A stretch of DNA of 64,000 nucleotides, taken from Polyangiaceae bacterium. GTDB lineage: Bacteria; Myxococcota_A; Polyangia; Polyangiales; Polyangiaceae. Made by a program: the position numbers and the translations under genes. Positions 26,356 through 34,712 of this stretch are shown piece after piece. The stretch covers positions 434,001-498,000 of the forward strand of contig JACKEA010000002.1 of the NCBI GenBank assembly GCA_020633235.1. The letters are read 5' to 3'. The notes beneath the pieces are model-generated. The model made no database searches and had not been told where the DNA came from. It worked only from the letters and a program-made list of their open reading frames with translations. Each line of letters begins with the position of its first letter. Position 1 is the first letter of the stretch.

Positions 26356-27462
26356 TTGACCCCTGATCGACGAAGCGAGCTCGATGCCCTGTGCCGCCGC
26401 GAGGTGGTGGAGGCGGGTGTGGCGCCCGCCGCGGTGGTTGCGGTGGCGGCCGGCCCTCGGCTGGCGGTGGGCGCCGGCGGCCAGCGGCGGCGAGGGCCTT
26501 CCGAGCCGGCGGCGCCCGAAATGCCCTTCGATCTCGCCTCCGTCAGCAAGCCCGTGTTCGCCGCTACGGCGGTCCGGCGGGCCCGGAGGGGGGAGCTCGA
26601 CCTGGACGCGCCCCTCGGCCGCTGGCTGCCGGAAGCCTGCGACACCCCCAGCGCCGACGTGCCGCTCGCGCTGCTGCTCTCCCACCGTGCGGGGTTGGTC
26701 GCCCACCAGACGCTGTTCGCGCCCCTTGTCGCCCAGCGGGGCCTGCAGCGAAGCGATCTGCTGCGCCAAGCCGCCGCGGGCCGGCGCGCCGAGTGCAGCG
26801 GACCTCCGCCACCGGCGGGTTTCGCGCCACTGTACAGCGACCTCGGCTATCTGCTGGCCGGCGAAGCCGTGGCGCGAGCGGCGGCGCTCTCCCTCGACGA
26901 GCTGATCGCCCGGGAAGTGACGGAACCCCTGGGCCTGGAGATGGGCTCCGCGCGCCAGTGGCTCGCGCGCGACGCGCAGCGTTTTTTCCGCGCCGCACCA
27001 ACAGAAATCGTCCCTTGGCGGGGAGGAGAGCTGTGTGGTGTGGTGCACGACGAGAACGCTTGGGCGCTGGCAGGGCACGGCGCCGCAGGGCACGCGGGAT
27101 TGTTCGGCACCGCGGAAGCCGTGTGCCGTTTCGGCGTGGCGTTGCTCGACGCCCTCGCCGGTCGAGACGACGCTTGGCTCCGGCGCGAGGACGTGGAGTG
27201 GATGGTGAAGCCGCGACCGGGCGGCGATCTGCGCGCCGGGTTCGACGGCAAGAGCGCGACGGGCTCGAGCGCGGGGGACCGTGCCAGCGCCCAGGCCTTC
27301 GGCCACCTGGGCTTCACGGGCACCAGTCTGTGGTGCGATCCCGCGACGGAGCGCGCGATGGTGGTGCTCACCAACCGCGTCCACCCGAGCCGGGAGCACA
27401 TCGCCATCCGCAGCGCCCGGCCGAAGCTCCACGATGCGCTGGCCGCGGTGCCGCTGGATTGA
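26356..27462 (+). CDS. serine hydrolase, beta-lactamase/class C family
   Basis: A 368-residue soluble protein (no clear signal peptide). The catalytic Ser-x-x-Lys is LASVSKPVFAATAV at about residue 60, and the second motif is Tyr-Ser-Asp in ALYSDLGYLLAG. The third motif region reads HLGFTGTSLWCDP, where HxG replaces KTG, common in esterase-type members. Such proteins hydrolyse esters or D-Ala-containing peptides; the substrate is unknown. The start is TTG at 26356 (TPDRRSELDALCRR), as no ATG or GTG gives an intact family N-terminus. Confidence 0.82.
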   Translation: MTPDRRSELDALCRREVVEAGVAPAAVVAVAAGPRLAVGAGGQRRRGPSEPAAPEMPFDLASVSKPVFAATAVRRARRGELDLDAPLGRWLPEACDTPSADVPLALLLSHRAGLVAHQTLFAPLVAQRGLQRSDLLRQAAAGRRAECSGPPPPAGFAPLYSDLGYLLAGEAVARAAALSLDELIAREVTEPLGLEMGSARQWLARDAQRFFRAAPTEIVPWRGGELCGVVHDENAWALAGHGAAGHAGLFGTAEAVCRFGVALLDALAGRDDAWLRREDVEWMVKPRPGGDLRAGFDGKSATGSSAGDRASAQAFGHLGFTGTSLWCDPATERAMVVLTNRVHPSREHIAIRSARPKLHDALAAVPLD

Positions 27463-27585
27463 TCCGAAAAAAGCCCGGGGCTCGGCGCAAATCGCTGGAA
27501 ACCCTCGAAAAGACGTGCGAAATTTCAGAAACCCGGGCCGACGTTGGCCCGGGCGGAGTTTCGCGGCAGGATCAGGCAAGCGGCG

Positions 27586-29121
27586 ATGTGGAAACTCTCC
27601 ATCGAGGACGACCAGGGCAACAAGACGGTCGTCAATCTCGTTCGCGACGAGTACTCCCTCGGACGAGCGGAGGACAACACCGTCCGGCTGACGGAACGCA
27701 ACATCTCGCGCCACCACGCCTACCTCCAGCGCAACGGATCCGGTTGGCTGATCGAGGACAAGCAGAGCTACAACGGCTGCTTCGTCAACGGCGTGCGCGT
27801 CAGTGATCCCCAACGCCTGGAGCACGGGGACCTGGTTCAGGTCGGCGACTATCGCCTCGAGATCACCGACGACGCGGTAGCGGGCGCCGGTCCCGCCCGC
27901 GCGGCGACGGTGCCCGCGGTGCCCAAGAGCCAGATGCTCCTGGGGCAACCGGACCGCCTGGTGATGTTGGTGGGCCCCACGCCCGGCGCGGAGTTCGCGC
28001 TGGCGGGGGAGCGCGTCGTGATCGGTCGCGGCGAAGAGTGCGACGTCGCCATCAACCACAGCTCCGTCAGCCGCGTACACGCGGAGGTGCATGCCGTCGG
28101 GGACGGTCGCTACGAGCTCGTGGATCGCGAAAGCGCGAACGGCATTCGGCTCAATGGCGTAGAGCTGCAGCGCGGCCTGATCGACGCCCGAGACACCATC
28201 GAGCTCGGCGACGTAGTGCTGAAGTTCATCCCCGCGGGCCAGATCTACCGCCCCGGCGCCGACGAGAGCCAGCAGATCAACGCCGTGAGCCGCGCGGCCT
28301 TCGAGCGCATGACCCCCACGCCGGGGGTGGAGCGGGGGCCGAGCAGCCAGGGTCTGCCGGCCGGCGTGAAGGCGGTCGCCGCGGTGTTCGGACTGGGCCT
28401 CCTGGTGGTGCTGGGCATCGTCGCCTTCCGCGGTGGCGGCGCGCCCGAAGGCGGCAAGGAAGTCGCCGCCGCCACCGATGGCGCCAGCAAGGTGCTCGCG
28501 GACGCACAAGAGCTGGTGAAGCAAGGCAACCTGGAAGCCGCCCACCTCAAGATCACTCAGGAGATCCCCGAGGACAGCAACGCGCGCCAGAGCCAGGAGT
28601 TCCGCGACATCGAGGCGCGTTGGGCCGACGCGCTCTTCGAGCAAGCGGCAAACGAGAGTGACCCCGCCCAGAAGCGAGCGATCCTCGAGCGCATCGCCAA
28701 GAGCACCAGCGTGGACTCGGTCCGCCGCAAGCGTGCCTCCACGGAGGTGGAGAAGCTGGAGGCGGGCGGCGTCGCCGTGACGGACCTGCCCAGCGCGCCA
28801 GAGCCCACGGTGAAACCAGATGCGGCCACCGCCAAGACGGCGAGCCCGCTCAAGGGCGGCATCGTGCGCAAGGATCCTTTTGCCACCGGCGGCACCAGCA
28901 CCGCCAAACCGCCGGCCACCGCTTCCTACCCAAAGCCGCAACCCACGACCACGGCCAAGGCGGGCGGCAACGGGGACGTGACCAGCGGCGATCGCAGCAA
29001 GCTCACCGCAGCGAAGAACGGCCTCAAGGCCAAGGTCGCCAGTGGCAAGGCCAGCGACAAGGAAGCCGCCATGCTGCGCGCCCTGTGCCGGCAGCTGGGC
29101 GACATGTCCTGCGCCAACTGA
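27586..29121 (+). CDS. double FHA-domain membrane protein
   Basis: A 511-residue protein. FHA domain 1 spans about 1-93 (YSLGRAEDNTVRL, NISRHHAYL, SYNGCFVNG). FHA domain 2 spans about 125-215 (VVIGRGEECDVAI, SSVSRVHAEV, SANGIRLNG). FHA domains bind phosphothreonine, so a Ser/Thr kinase such as the one at 41016-42464 could be a partner. A membrane helix at about 260-280 (VFGLGLLVVLGIVAF) is followed by a helical and Pro/Thr/Lys-rich tail. The ATG at 27586 starts directly before the FHA core. The stop is 8 nt before the SGNH gene. Confidence 0.87.
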   Translation: MWKLSIEDDQGNKTVVNLVRDEYSLGRAEDNTVRLTERNISRHHAYLQRNGSGWLIEDKQSYNGCFVNGVRVSDPQRLEHGDLVQVGDYRLEITDDAVAGAGPARAATVPAVPKSQMLLGQPDRLVMLVGPTPGAEFALAGERVVIGRGEECDVAINHSSVSRVHAEVHAVGDGRYELVDRESANGIRLNGVELQRGLIDARDTIELGDVVLKFIPAGQIYRPGADESQQINAVSRAAFERMTPTPGVERGPSSQGLPAGVKAVAAVFGLGLLVVLGIVAFRGGGAPEGGKEVAAATDGASKVLADAQELVKQGNLEAAHLKITQEIPEDSNARQSQEFRDIEARWADALFEQAANESDPAQKRAILERIAKSTSVDSVRRKRASTEVEKLEAGGVAVTDLPSAPEPTVKPDAATAKTASPLKGGIVRKDPFATGGTSTAKPPATASYPKPQPTTTAKAGGNGDVTSGDRSKLTAAKNGLKAKVASGKASDKEAAMLRALCRQLGDMSCAN

Positions 29122-29129
29122 GTCGTGAC

Positions 29130-30611
29130 ATGAATCGGCAGAGCGACGCGGTCGCCGTGCGCGGTCCGGTCCTAGAGCGAGCGCGGGGCGCGCTCTTGTC
29201 CCGTCCCGTATTGGCCGTGCTCACCCTCGGCGTGCTGGCCGCGGCCGCGGAGAAGGTACCGGCGCTGCGCTTGTTCGGCGCGCCGCCCGAAACCAGCGCC
29301 GAGAGCGTGGTGGGCGCCATTCCGCCGCCGGTGATGACCGCGGGCGAAGCGAAGCTCGAGCTCGAGACCAAGGAGCGCCCGGAGCTGGCGCAACCCGAGG
29401 AGATCACGCTGCCGAAGAGCGCCCGCGGGCCCATCGCGCAGCAGTCCAGCGGCAAGGAGCTGCCGCCCATCGACACCAAGGAGCCGCCGGTCCCCATCGA
29501 GGACGCCTCCGGCAAGGCGCTCGCAGGCTTCTACGCGGCGCTCGCGAAGACGGCAGCCAAAGAACCCGGCGCCATCACCCGTGTGATCCACTTCGGCGAC
29601 TCCATCGTGACCAGCGACTACGTGTCCGGCACCTTGCGCCGCAAGCTCCAAGCACAGTTCGGCGACGCGGGCCACGGCTACATGCTGATGGCCAACGCCT
29701 GGCCCGCGTACTTCCACAACGACGTGTCCCGCTTCGCGTCGAGCGGCTGGATGGTGAGCCGCATCGTCGGTCCCCTCACCCCCGACGGCCTGTACGGCCT
29801 CGGCGGCGTGACCTTCCGCGCGCCGCCCGGCAGCCGCGCGCGCTTCGGCACCGCCAAGAGCGGGCACTTCGGCCGCTCCGTGTCCCGCTACGAGGTCAGC
29901 TATCTGGCGCAGCCCGGCGGCGGCACCATGAAGCTGAACCTCGACGGCAAGGAGCACTCCGTCATCGACACCCAGGCGGACGAAGTGCACGTGGCCACCG
30001 TCACCGTGAACGTGCCCGACGGCCCCCACGAGCTCGAGGTGGTGACCACCAAGGGCACGGTGCGCGCCTTCGGGGTAGTGATGGAGCGCGACGTTCCCGG
30101 CGTAGTGCTGGATGCCATCGGCGTGCAGGGCGCGCGCATTCGCTTCTTGGACAAGCAGGACGACGCCCACTGGGCCCAGCAGCTCAGGTGGCGGAAGCCC
30201 AACCTGCTCATCTACGAGTTCGGCGCCAACGAGAGCGGCGATGGCTTCGCCTACTCCATGGCGGACTATCACCGCACCATGGTGGCGGTGCTGGAGCAGG
30301 GGAAGAAGGCCGTCCCCGACGCCGGCTGCCTGGTGGTCGGCGCCATGGATCGCGCCGAAAAGAAGGGCGCCTCGCTCTCCACCATGCCGGTGATCCCCGC
30401 CATCGTGAAAGAGCAGAAGAAAGCCTCCGCGGAGGTGGGCTGCGCCTTCTTCAACACCTTCGAAGCCATGGGCGGCTCGGGCTCGATGGCCGCCTGGGTA
30501 GGCCGCGGTCTGGGTCAGGCCGATCTCACGCATCCCACCGGCAGCGGTTCGGAAGTGCTCGCCAGCTGGATCTACCGCGCCTTGATGAAGGGCTACAACC
30601 AGGGCCGCTGA
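29130..30611 (+). CDS. SGNH/GDSL-type hydrolase with N-terminal membrane segment
   Basis: A 493-residue protein. A hydrophobic segment (about 25-42, PVLAVLTLGVLAAAAEK) precedes a Pro/Glu-rich spacer. The SGNH block I is IHFGDSIVTSDYVSG (nucleophile Ser), the Gly/Asn blocks are near residue 230 and in YEFGANESGDGF, and the terminal Asp/His segment is DLTHPTGSGSEVLASWIY. The family includes secreted esterases and O-acetylesterases; the substrate is unknown. It follows the FHA gene by 8 nt and faces a related gene at 30682-31977 across a perfect palindrome. Confidence 0.82.
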   Translation: MNRQSDAVAVRGPVLERARGALLSRPVLAVLTLGVLAAAAEKVPALRLFGAPPETSAESVVGAIPPPVMTAGEAKLELETKERPELAQPEEITLPKSARGPIAQQSSGKELPPIDTKEPPVPIEDASGKALAGFYAALAKTAAKEPGAITRVIHFGDSIVTSDYVSGTLRRKLQAQFGDAGHGYMLMANAWPAYFHNDVSRFASSGWMVSRIVGPLTPDGLYGLGGVTFRAPPGSRARFGTAKSGHFGRSVSRYEVSYLAQPGGGTMKLNLDGKEHSVIDTQADEVHVATVTVNVPDGPHELEVVTTKGTVRAFGVVMERDVPGVVLDAIGVQGARIRFLDKQDDAHWAQQLRWRKPNLLIYEFGANESGDGFAYSMADYHRTMVAVLEQGKKAVPDAGCLVVGAMDRAEKKGASLSTMPVIPAIVKEQKKASAEVGCAFFNTFEAMGGSGSMAAWVGRGLGQADLTHPTGSGSEVLASWIYRALMKGYNQGR

Positions 30612-30614
30612 TGA

Positions 30615-30669
30615 TGTTGGTCCGGCGCGATACCCGTCGCGCCGCGACGGGCATCGCGCCGGACCAACA
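30615..30669. repeat. palindromic intergenic repeat, complete copy; probable bidirectional terminator
   Basis: A 55-bp element in the gap between two convergent SGNH genes. The outer arms are a perfect 17-bp inverted repeat (30615-30631 TGTTGGTCCGGCGCGAT and 30653-30669). Inside is a second perfect inverted repeat, CCCGTCGCG and CGCGACGGG, around one base (30633-30651). As RNA it folds into one hairpin of 26 pairs with a single A/C mismatch. It is the most intact copy of the family. Confidence 0.9.
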
Positions 30670-30681
30670 GAAGAAGACGGA

Positions 30682-31977
30682 TCAATCCTTCGGGAGCAGA
30701 CGCTCGACGGTCTTTTCGGCGAGGGCTTCGTAGCCTTTGGGCGTGAGGTGGATGCGATCCGGCGAGCCCAGGGGCGGCGACTCCTTGGCCCACTTGGCGA
30801 AGCCACCCTCGCCCCCCATCGCGCGGTAGGCGCTCATGAAGGCGCAGCCCGACTCCCGCGCGGTGGACTCCAGAGCGGCGTCGAGCTCGGCCACCCGCGG
30901 CCGCGAGCCCCCTTCCGGCGTGGCCATGTCCGTCGGCCCGATCATCAGGCAGTCCGCATTTGGAGCGGCTTTCTTCACCCGCTCGAGGAGCGCCTTCTCG
31001 TGCGCCTGGTAGCGCGCGGCGGTGAGCGTGCTGGCGGCCTCGTTGGTGCCATAGGCGAGGACCACCAGCGCGGGCGCACGAGCGCGGAGCTCCGCTTCCC
31101 AGGCTCGCTCCTCCCACGCCAACACCGTGGACGCGCGCGCACCATTGATGCCGAGGTTGTCGAGCACGAGGCCGGGCTTTTCGCTCTCGAGGATCACGCC
31201 GAACAGCTCCGGCGCGCCGCTCTTGGCGCGCACCTGGAACGGCTCCTTGGCTTTGCCCTTCAGGGTGAGGCGTCGAATGGGCGAGCCCGGCAGGGCGCTG
31301 CCGGTGGCGGGCCCCACGGTCTTCCACTCGCCGGAGCCCACGCGTGCTTCGAAGCGATCCTGACCCTTCTCGCGGAACAGGAGCGTCCAGCGGGCGCCGC
31401 CCTCCACGGCCGTGGAGTACGGCTCGATGGTGCAGCGCGCGTCGGCGGACACCGGCACCGCGCGCATGCCGAGCAAGCCGAAGGTGCCGTCGAGCTGGTG
31501 CGCTCCGGAGGACGGCGAGGACGGCTCGTGGCGCCACTTGCCGTCCACCGTGATCTTGGCGCGTCCGCTGCGATACGGATGAATGCCGACGAGCAGATAG
31601 CCGGGTCCGCCGTTGCCGTAGCGTTCTTGCAGCGCGCTCCGGACCGCGTGGGTCCAGAAGTCCGCGTAGGTGTGGGAGTCCCCGAGCCAGGCGATGCGAA
31701 CCGGCTTGGCGGACGTGAGCCGTGCGTGGAAGTGCGCGAGGAGATCCTCCGGCGCCTTCGGGGCTTCGGCGTCCAGCACCGGGGCCGGCTCCGACGACGC
31801 GACGGGGGGCGGCTCCACCGGCGTGGGCGCCGGGGCGGGCGAGGTCGCCACCGGGGGCGGCGGCGCCGGCATCGGGGTCAGCGGCTTCGTCGACGCGCAG
31901 GTGATGGCCACCAGGGCCGACAGCGCCGCGAGCCCGAGCCCCGCGGCGCGCTCGCTGTCAAAGGAGTGCGTCCTCAA
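30682..31977 (-). CDS. SGNH/GDSL-type hydrolase, lipoprotein
   Basis: A 431-residue exported protein. The signal MRTHSFDSERAAGLGLAALS runs on to a lipid Cys near residue 27 (ALVAITC), followed by a Pro/Ala-rich linker. Block I is IAWLGDSHTYADFWTHA (nucleophile Ser); later come LAYGTNEAASTLTA (Gly, Asn) and PDRIHLTPKGYEAL (Asp-x-x-His). The last helix matches the SGNH pattern. It looks like a paralogue of the convergent gene at 29130. The start is a TTG at 31977 overlapping the SDR gene by 20 nt, with GGAGA ahead of it. Confidence 0.82.
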   Translation of the reverse strand: MRTHSFDSERAAGLGLAALSALVAITCASTKPLTPMPAPPPPVATSPAPAPTPVEPPPVASSEPAPVLDAEAPKAPEDLLAHFHARLTSAKPVRIAWLGDSHTYADFWTHAVRSALQERYGNGGPGYLLVGIHPYRSGRAKITVDGKWRHEPSSPSSGAHQLDGTFGLLGMRAVPVSADARCTIEPYSTAVEGGARWTLLFREKGQDRFEARVGSGEWKTVGPATGSALPGSPIRRLTLKGKAKEPFQVRAKSGAPELFGVILESEKPGLVLDNLGINGARASTVLAWEERAWEAELRARAPALVVLAYGTNEAASTLTAARYQAHEKALLERVKKAAPNADCLMIGPTDMATPEGGSRPRVAELDAALESTARESGCAFMSAYRAMGGEGGFAKWAKESPPLGSPDRIHLTPKGYEALAEKTVERLLPKD

Positions 31978-33079
31978 TCTCCGTCTCTTCTCCGAGCTGG
32001 CGTCGCTCCTGGAGGCGACGCTTCACGTAGGCCACGAGCGCGTCCACGTAGTCCTCGAAGGGGGGACACACGATGTCGCTACCGGCGAGGAGCTCGTCGG
32101 TGTTGCGCGTGTCGTAGCGCACCGGTGTGGTGAGTAGATCCACGAAGGCGCGCGGACTCTTCGAGAGCAGGTTCACCCCCGGCGCGCTCAAAAGCGCCTT
32201 GGTCACGCGCGACGGTATGAAGCCCCCCGGCAAACGCTTGCCGCCGCTGTTGGCGACCAGCTCGAACACGCGCCGCACCGTGAGCGGCCGCACGTCGGCG
32301 ATGTGGAAGGTGCGGCCACGGGCCTCGGGGTGACAGGCAATGCGATGAGCGACCTGCACCACGTAGTCGATGGGCACCAGGTTCATCGGCGCGTCCCCAC
32401 GGGTGGGCAGCGGCACCGGCAGCTCTTGAGGCGAGCTCACGATCAACAAGATCAAGAGGTAGGGCCCATCGAAGCGATCCACCTCCCCGCTGCTGGAGTC
32501 CCCCACGATCTGCGTGGGCCGAAACACCACGATGGGCAGATCGTCCATGTGCATGCGCGCCAGCCGCTCGGCCCGCGCCAACGTCTCCTCCACCGGGGTG
32601 CGGAAGGTCTGCCCCGCGTTGAGCTCGCTCTCGAGGACGAGCCCGGTGCGGTTGCCGCTCACCGAAGCGCTGGAGTGCACGGCCACGCAGCTCAGGTTCT
32701 TGGCCATGCGTCCGATTTCCACGATCTCACGCATGGCGCCGATGTTCACGTGCTCCGCCATGTCCGCGGGAGCGCCGGGGTAGGTCACCTGCGCCATGTG
32801 GTGGATGCGATCGATGGCCTGGGCGATCTCGCGGTACTCCTTGCCGCTCAGCCCGAGGTCCATCGCCGCGGCGTCTCCGGAGATGAACACCACGCGCTCT
32901 CGTTGGTCCTTGGGCAGCGCCGCGAGCGCGGCCTTCGCCACGCTCTCGAATTTGCTCTGCACCACCGCGTACACCAGCGTCTTCGGCTCGCTCAGCACCA
33001 GGTGCTCGAGCATTCGCTTGGCCCGGAAGTTCGGGAAGCCCGTGAGCAGGACGACGTTGTCGTAGCCTTTTTTTGCCAT
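31958..33079 (-). CDS. NAD-binding SDR/NAD-epimerase-like protein, catalytic residues altered
   Basis: A 373-residue protein similar to extended SDRs of the male-sterility/thioester-reductase (NAD_binding_4) type: HMAQVTYPGAPADMAEHVN, AVHSSASVSGNRTG, LPIVVFRPTQIVGDS and LVPIDYVVQVAHRIACH. Two usual features are changed. The Gly-rich loop reads LTGFPNFRAKRM rather than TGxxGxxG, and where YxxxK is expected the sequence reads RTPVEETLARAERLA, so the catalytic Tyr and Lys appear to be lost. It may be a non-catalytic or divergent member. It overlaps the SGNH gene and lies 3 nt after the Cys-rich protein gene. Confidence 0.72.
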   Translation of the reverse strand: MAKKGYDNVVLLTGFPNFRAKRMLEHLVLSEPKTLVYAVVQSKFESVAKAALAALPKDQRERVVFISGDAAAMDLGLSGKEYREIAQAIDRIHHMAQVTYPGAPADMAEHVNIGAMREIVEIGRMAKNLSCVAVHSSASVSGNRTGLVLESELNAGQTFRTPVEETLARAERLARMHMDDLPIVVFRPTQIVGDSSSGEVDRFDGPYLLILLIVSSPQELPVPLPTRGDAPMNLVPIDYVVQVAHRIACHPEARGRTFHIADVRPLTVRRVFELVANSGGKRLPGGFIPSRVTKALLSAPGVNLLSKSPRAFVDLLTTPVRYDTRNTDELLAGSDIVCPPFEDYVDALVAYVKRRLQERRQLGEETEIEDALL

Positions 33080-33082
33080 GGC

Positions 33083-34615
33083 TCAGAGTGCCGCGCAGTA
33101 GTGGCTGCCCACCGACAAGAGCCAGGGACCGAGGGCGTCGTTCCACTTGCAGAAGGCGCCGGGCCCGGCGAGGGCCGCCTGGTTGCAGTAGTAGCCGTTG
33201 ATCCACTCGCCGCAGCTGCCGCCCTTGCCGAATACGTACTTGGAGCAGCCGTCCGCCTCCGCATCGGAGCACTCGCCACAGGTCTCGTTGCCGCACTCCA
33301 CCGCGCAGGTCACCTGGTGGTTGCAGTCCGGTGTCAGGAACGGAGCCAAGCAGCGTGCGTAGGCGTCGTCCGCAGCGAACTGCAGCATGCAGTCGTAGCA
33401 GGGCGGGTTCGACGTCAGCAGCTTCTCGAACTGCTTGGAGCAGGCGTCACTGGTGCCGGCACAGGCGTTGGCCAACGTGGACAGATCCGCCCCACTACAA
33501 GAGGTGCTGGCCACCGGCGGCGCCGTGAGCTTGGGCGGCAAGCAGCCGCCGTAAGGAGCCGGGCAGTTGCCGCCGGTGGTGCACGCCTGTCCGATGCAGG
33601 TGTTGCCGCTGGCGGCGCAGTTCTGACACAGCTTGCCGAACTGGCCGCAGGCGGTGCTGCCGGCGCCGGCGACGCACACGCCGGTGGCCGTGCAGCAGCC
33701 GGCGCAGTTGTCCTGACCGCAGTGCGTGCCCTGGTAACAGAAGCCCTGAGGCGCACAGCTCAGACCGAACTGGGTGCAGTCGGAACACTTGGCGCCGTCG
33801 TTGCCGCACTGTTGGTTGGCCTGCCCGTTGCGGCATACGCCGCTGTCGTCACAACAGCCCGAAGCGCAGGTGAACGGGCCGCAGGTGGGCAGGAACGCGC
33901 AATAGCTCCCCGGCTGATTGCACTTCTTGCCCATCGGCAGGCAATTCTCGCAGGCCGCGCCGGTGGCGCCGCAGGAAGTGTCCACGTTGCCGGGCAGGCA
34001 GTTGTCGGTGGCATCGCAGCAGCCGCCGCAGTTCTGCGCCGAGCACTTCGGCGGGGGGCCTTCGCACACCCCCGCATTGCAGCCGAGCCCGAGCGCCGTG
34101 CAATCGCTGCAGGCGCCGCCCTTTTCACCACAGGCGTCCGTCTCGTTGCCGAAGTGACATTGCCCCGCGGCGTCGCAACAGCCGTCGCAGGTGCCCGGAC
34201 CGCACGGCGGCGCCGTGCCTTCGCAGGTGCCGTCGACGCAGCCGAAGCCGATCGAGCCGCAGTCGAAGCACACCGTGCCGCCCTTGCCGCAGGCGTTGCT
34301 GTCCTTGCCCGGACGGCAGATCCCCGCCGCGTCGCAGCAGCCGTCACAGGGGCCACAGTTCGGCCCTCCGCCAAAGCCGCCGATGCCGCCGACACCGCCG
34401 CTGCCGCCGGTCGCGCCCCCGACGCCTCCCGTCCCGCCGCTGGCGCCCGTGCCCGCTCCGCCGCTGGCGCCCGTGCCCGCGCTACCGCCTACGCCGCCCG
34501 CTGCCGCGCCGCCGTCGGGACCAGCGTCGATGGCATCGACGTCGTCCACGACGGAGCGTCCACACCCCAGCGCCAAGAGCGCGAGGACCAGCGCGAGAGC
34601 CGGATGGCGAGGCAT
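33083..34615 (-). CDS. modular Cys-rich surface lipoprotein
   Basis: A 510-residue lipoprotein. The signal MPRHPALALVLALLALGC puts the lipid Cys near residue 18. A Gly/Ala/Ser linker runs to about residue 84. Then come six tandem modules of about 40-50 residues, each with the pattern CxxCxGCCDxxGxC...GNxxxxCGxxGxxCxxC (for example CDGCCDAAGICR, CGGCCDATDNCL). A terminal unique domain of about 130 residues follows, with further Cys pairs. It is probably a disulfide-rigid surface rod of unknown function. A GTG two codons upstream of the ATG at 34615 is an alternative start. Confidence 0.76.
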   Translation of the reverse strand: MPRHPALALVLALLALGCGRSVVDDVDAIDAGPDGGAAAGGVGGSAGTGASGGAGTGASGGTGGVGGATGGSGGVGGIGGFGGGPNCGPCDGCCDAAGICRPGKDSNACGKGGTVCFDCGSIGFGCVDGTCEGTAPPCGPGTCDGCCDAAGQCHFGNETDACGEKGGACSDCTALGLGCNAGVCEGPPPKCSAQNCGGCCDATDNCLPGNVDTSCGATGAACENCLPMGKKCNQPGSYCAFLPTCGPFTCASGCCDDSGVCRNGQANQQCGNDGAKCSDCTQFGLSCAPQGFCYQGTHCGQDNCAGCCTATGVCVAGAGSTACGQFGKLCQNCAASGNTCIGQACTTGGNCPAPYGGCLPPKLTAPPVASTSCSGADLSTLANACAGTSDACSKQFEKLLTSNPPCYDCMLQFAADDAYARCLAPFLTPDCNHQVTCAVECGNETCGECSDAEADGCSKYVFGKGGSCGEWINGYYCNQAALAGPGAFCKWNDALGPWLLSVGSHYCAAL

Positions 34616-34671
34616 GCCCACGGACTTTAGTGCTGCCGCTGACGCGTCGCAAACGCCGCCATTTCCATGGG

Positions 34672-34712
34672 GATGTTGCTGCGGCGCGAACCCCGTCGCG
34701 GTGCGCTAGCGC
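34672..34712 (+). repeat. palindromic intergenic repeat (REP-like), degenerate copy
   Basis: GATGTTGCTGCGGCGCGAAC followed by CCCGTCGCGGTGCGC is recognisable as the left arm and core of the family. It lies in the 90-bp gap between the Cys-rich lipoprotein gene and the 3' end of the next gene, both on the minus strand. Confidence 0.5.
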
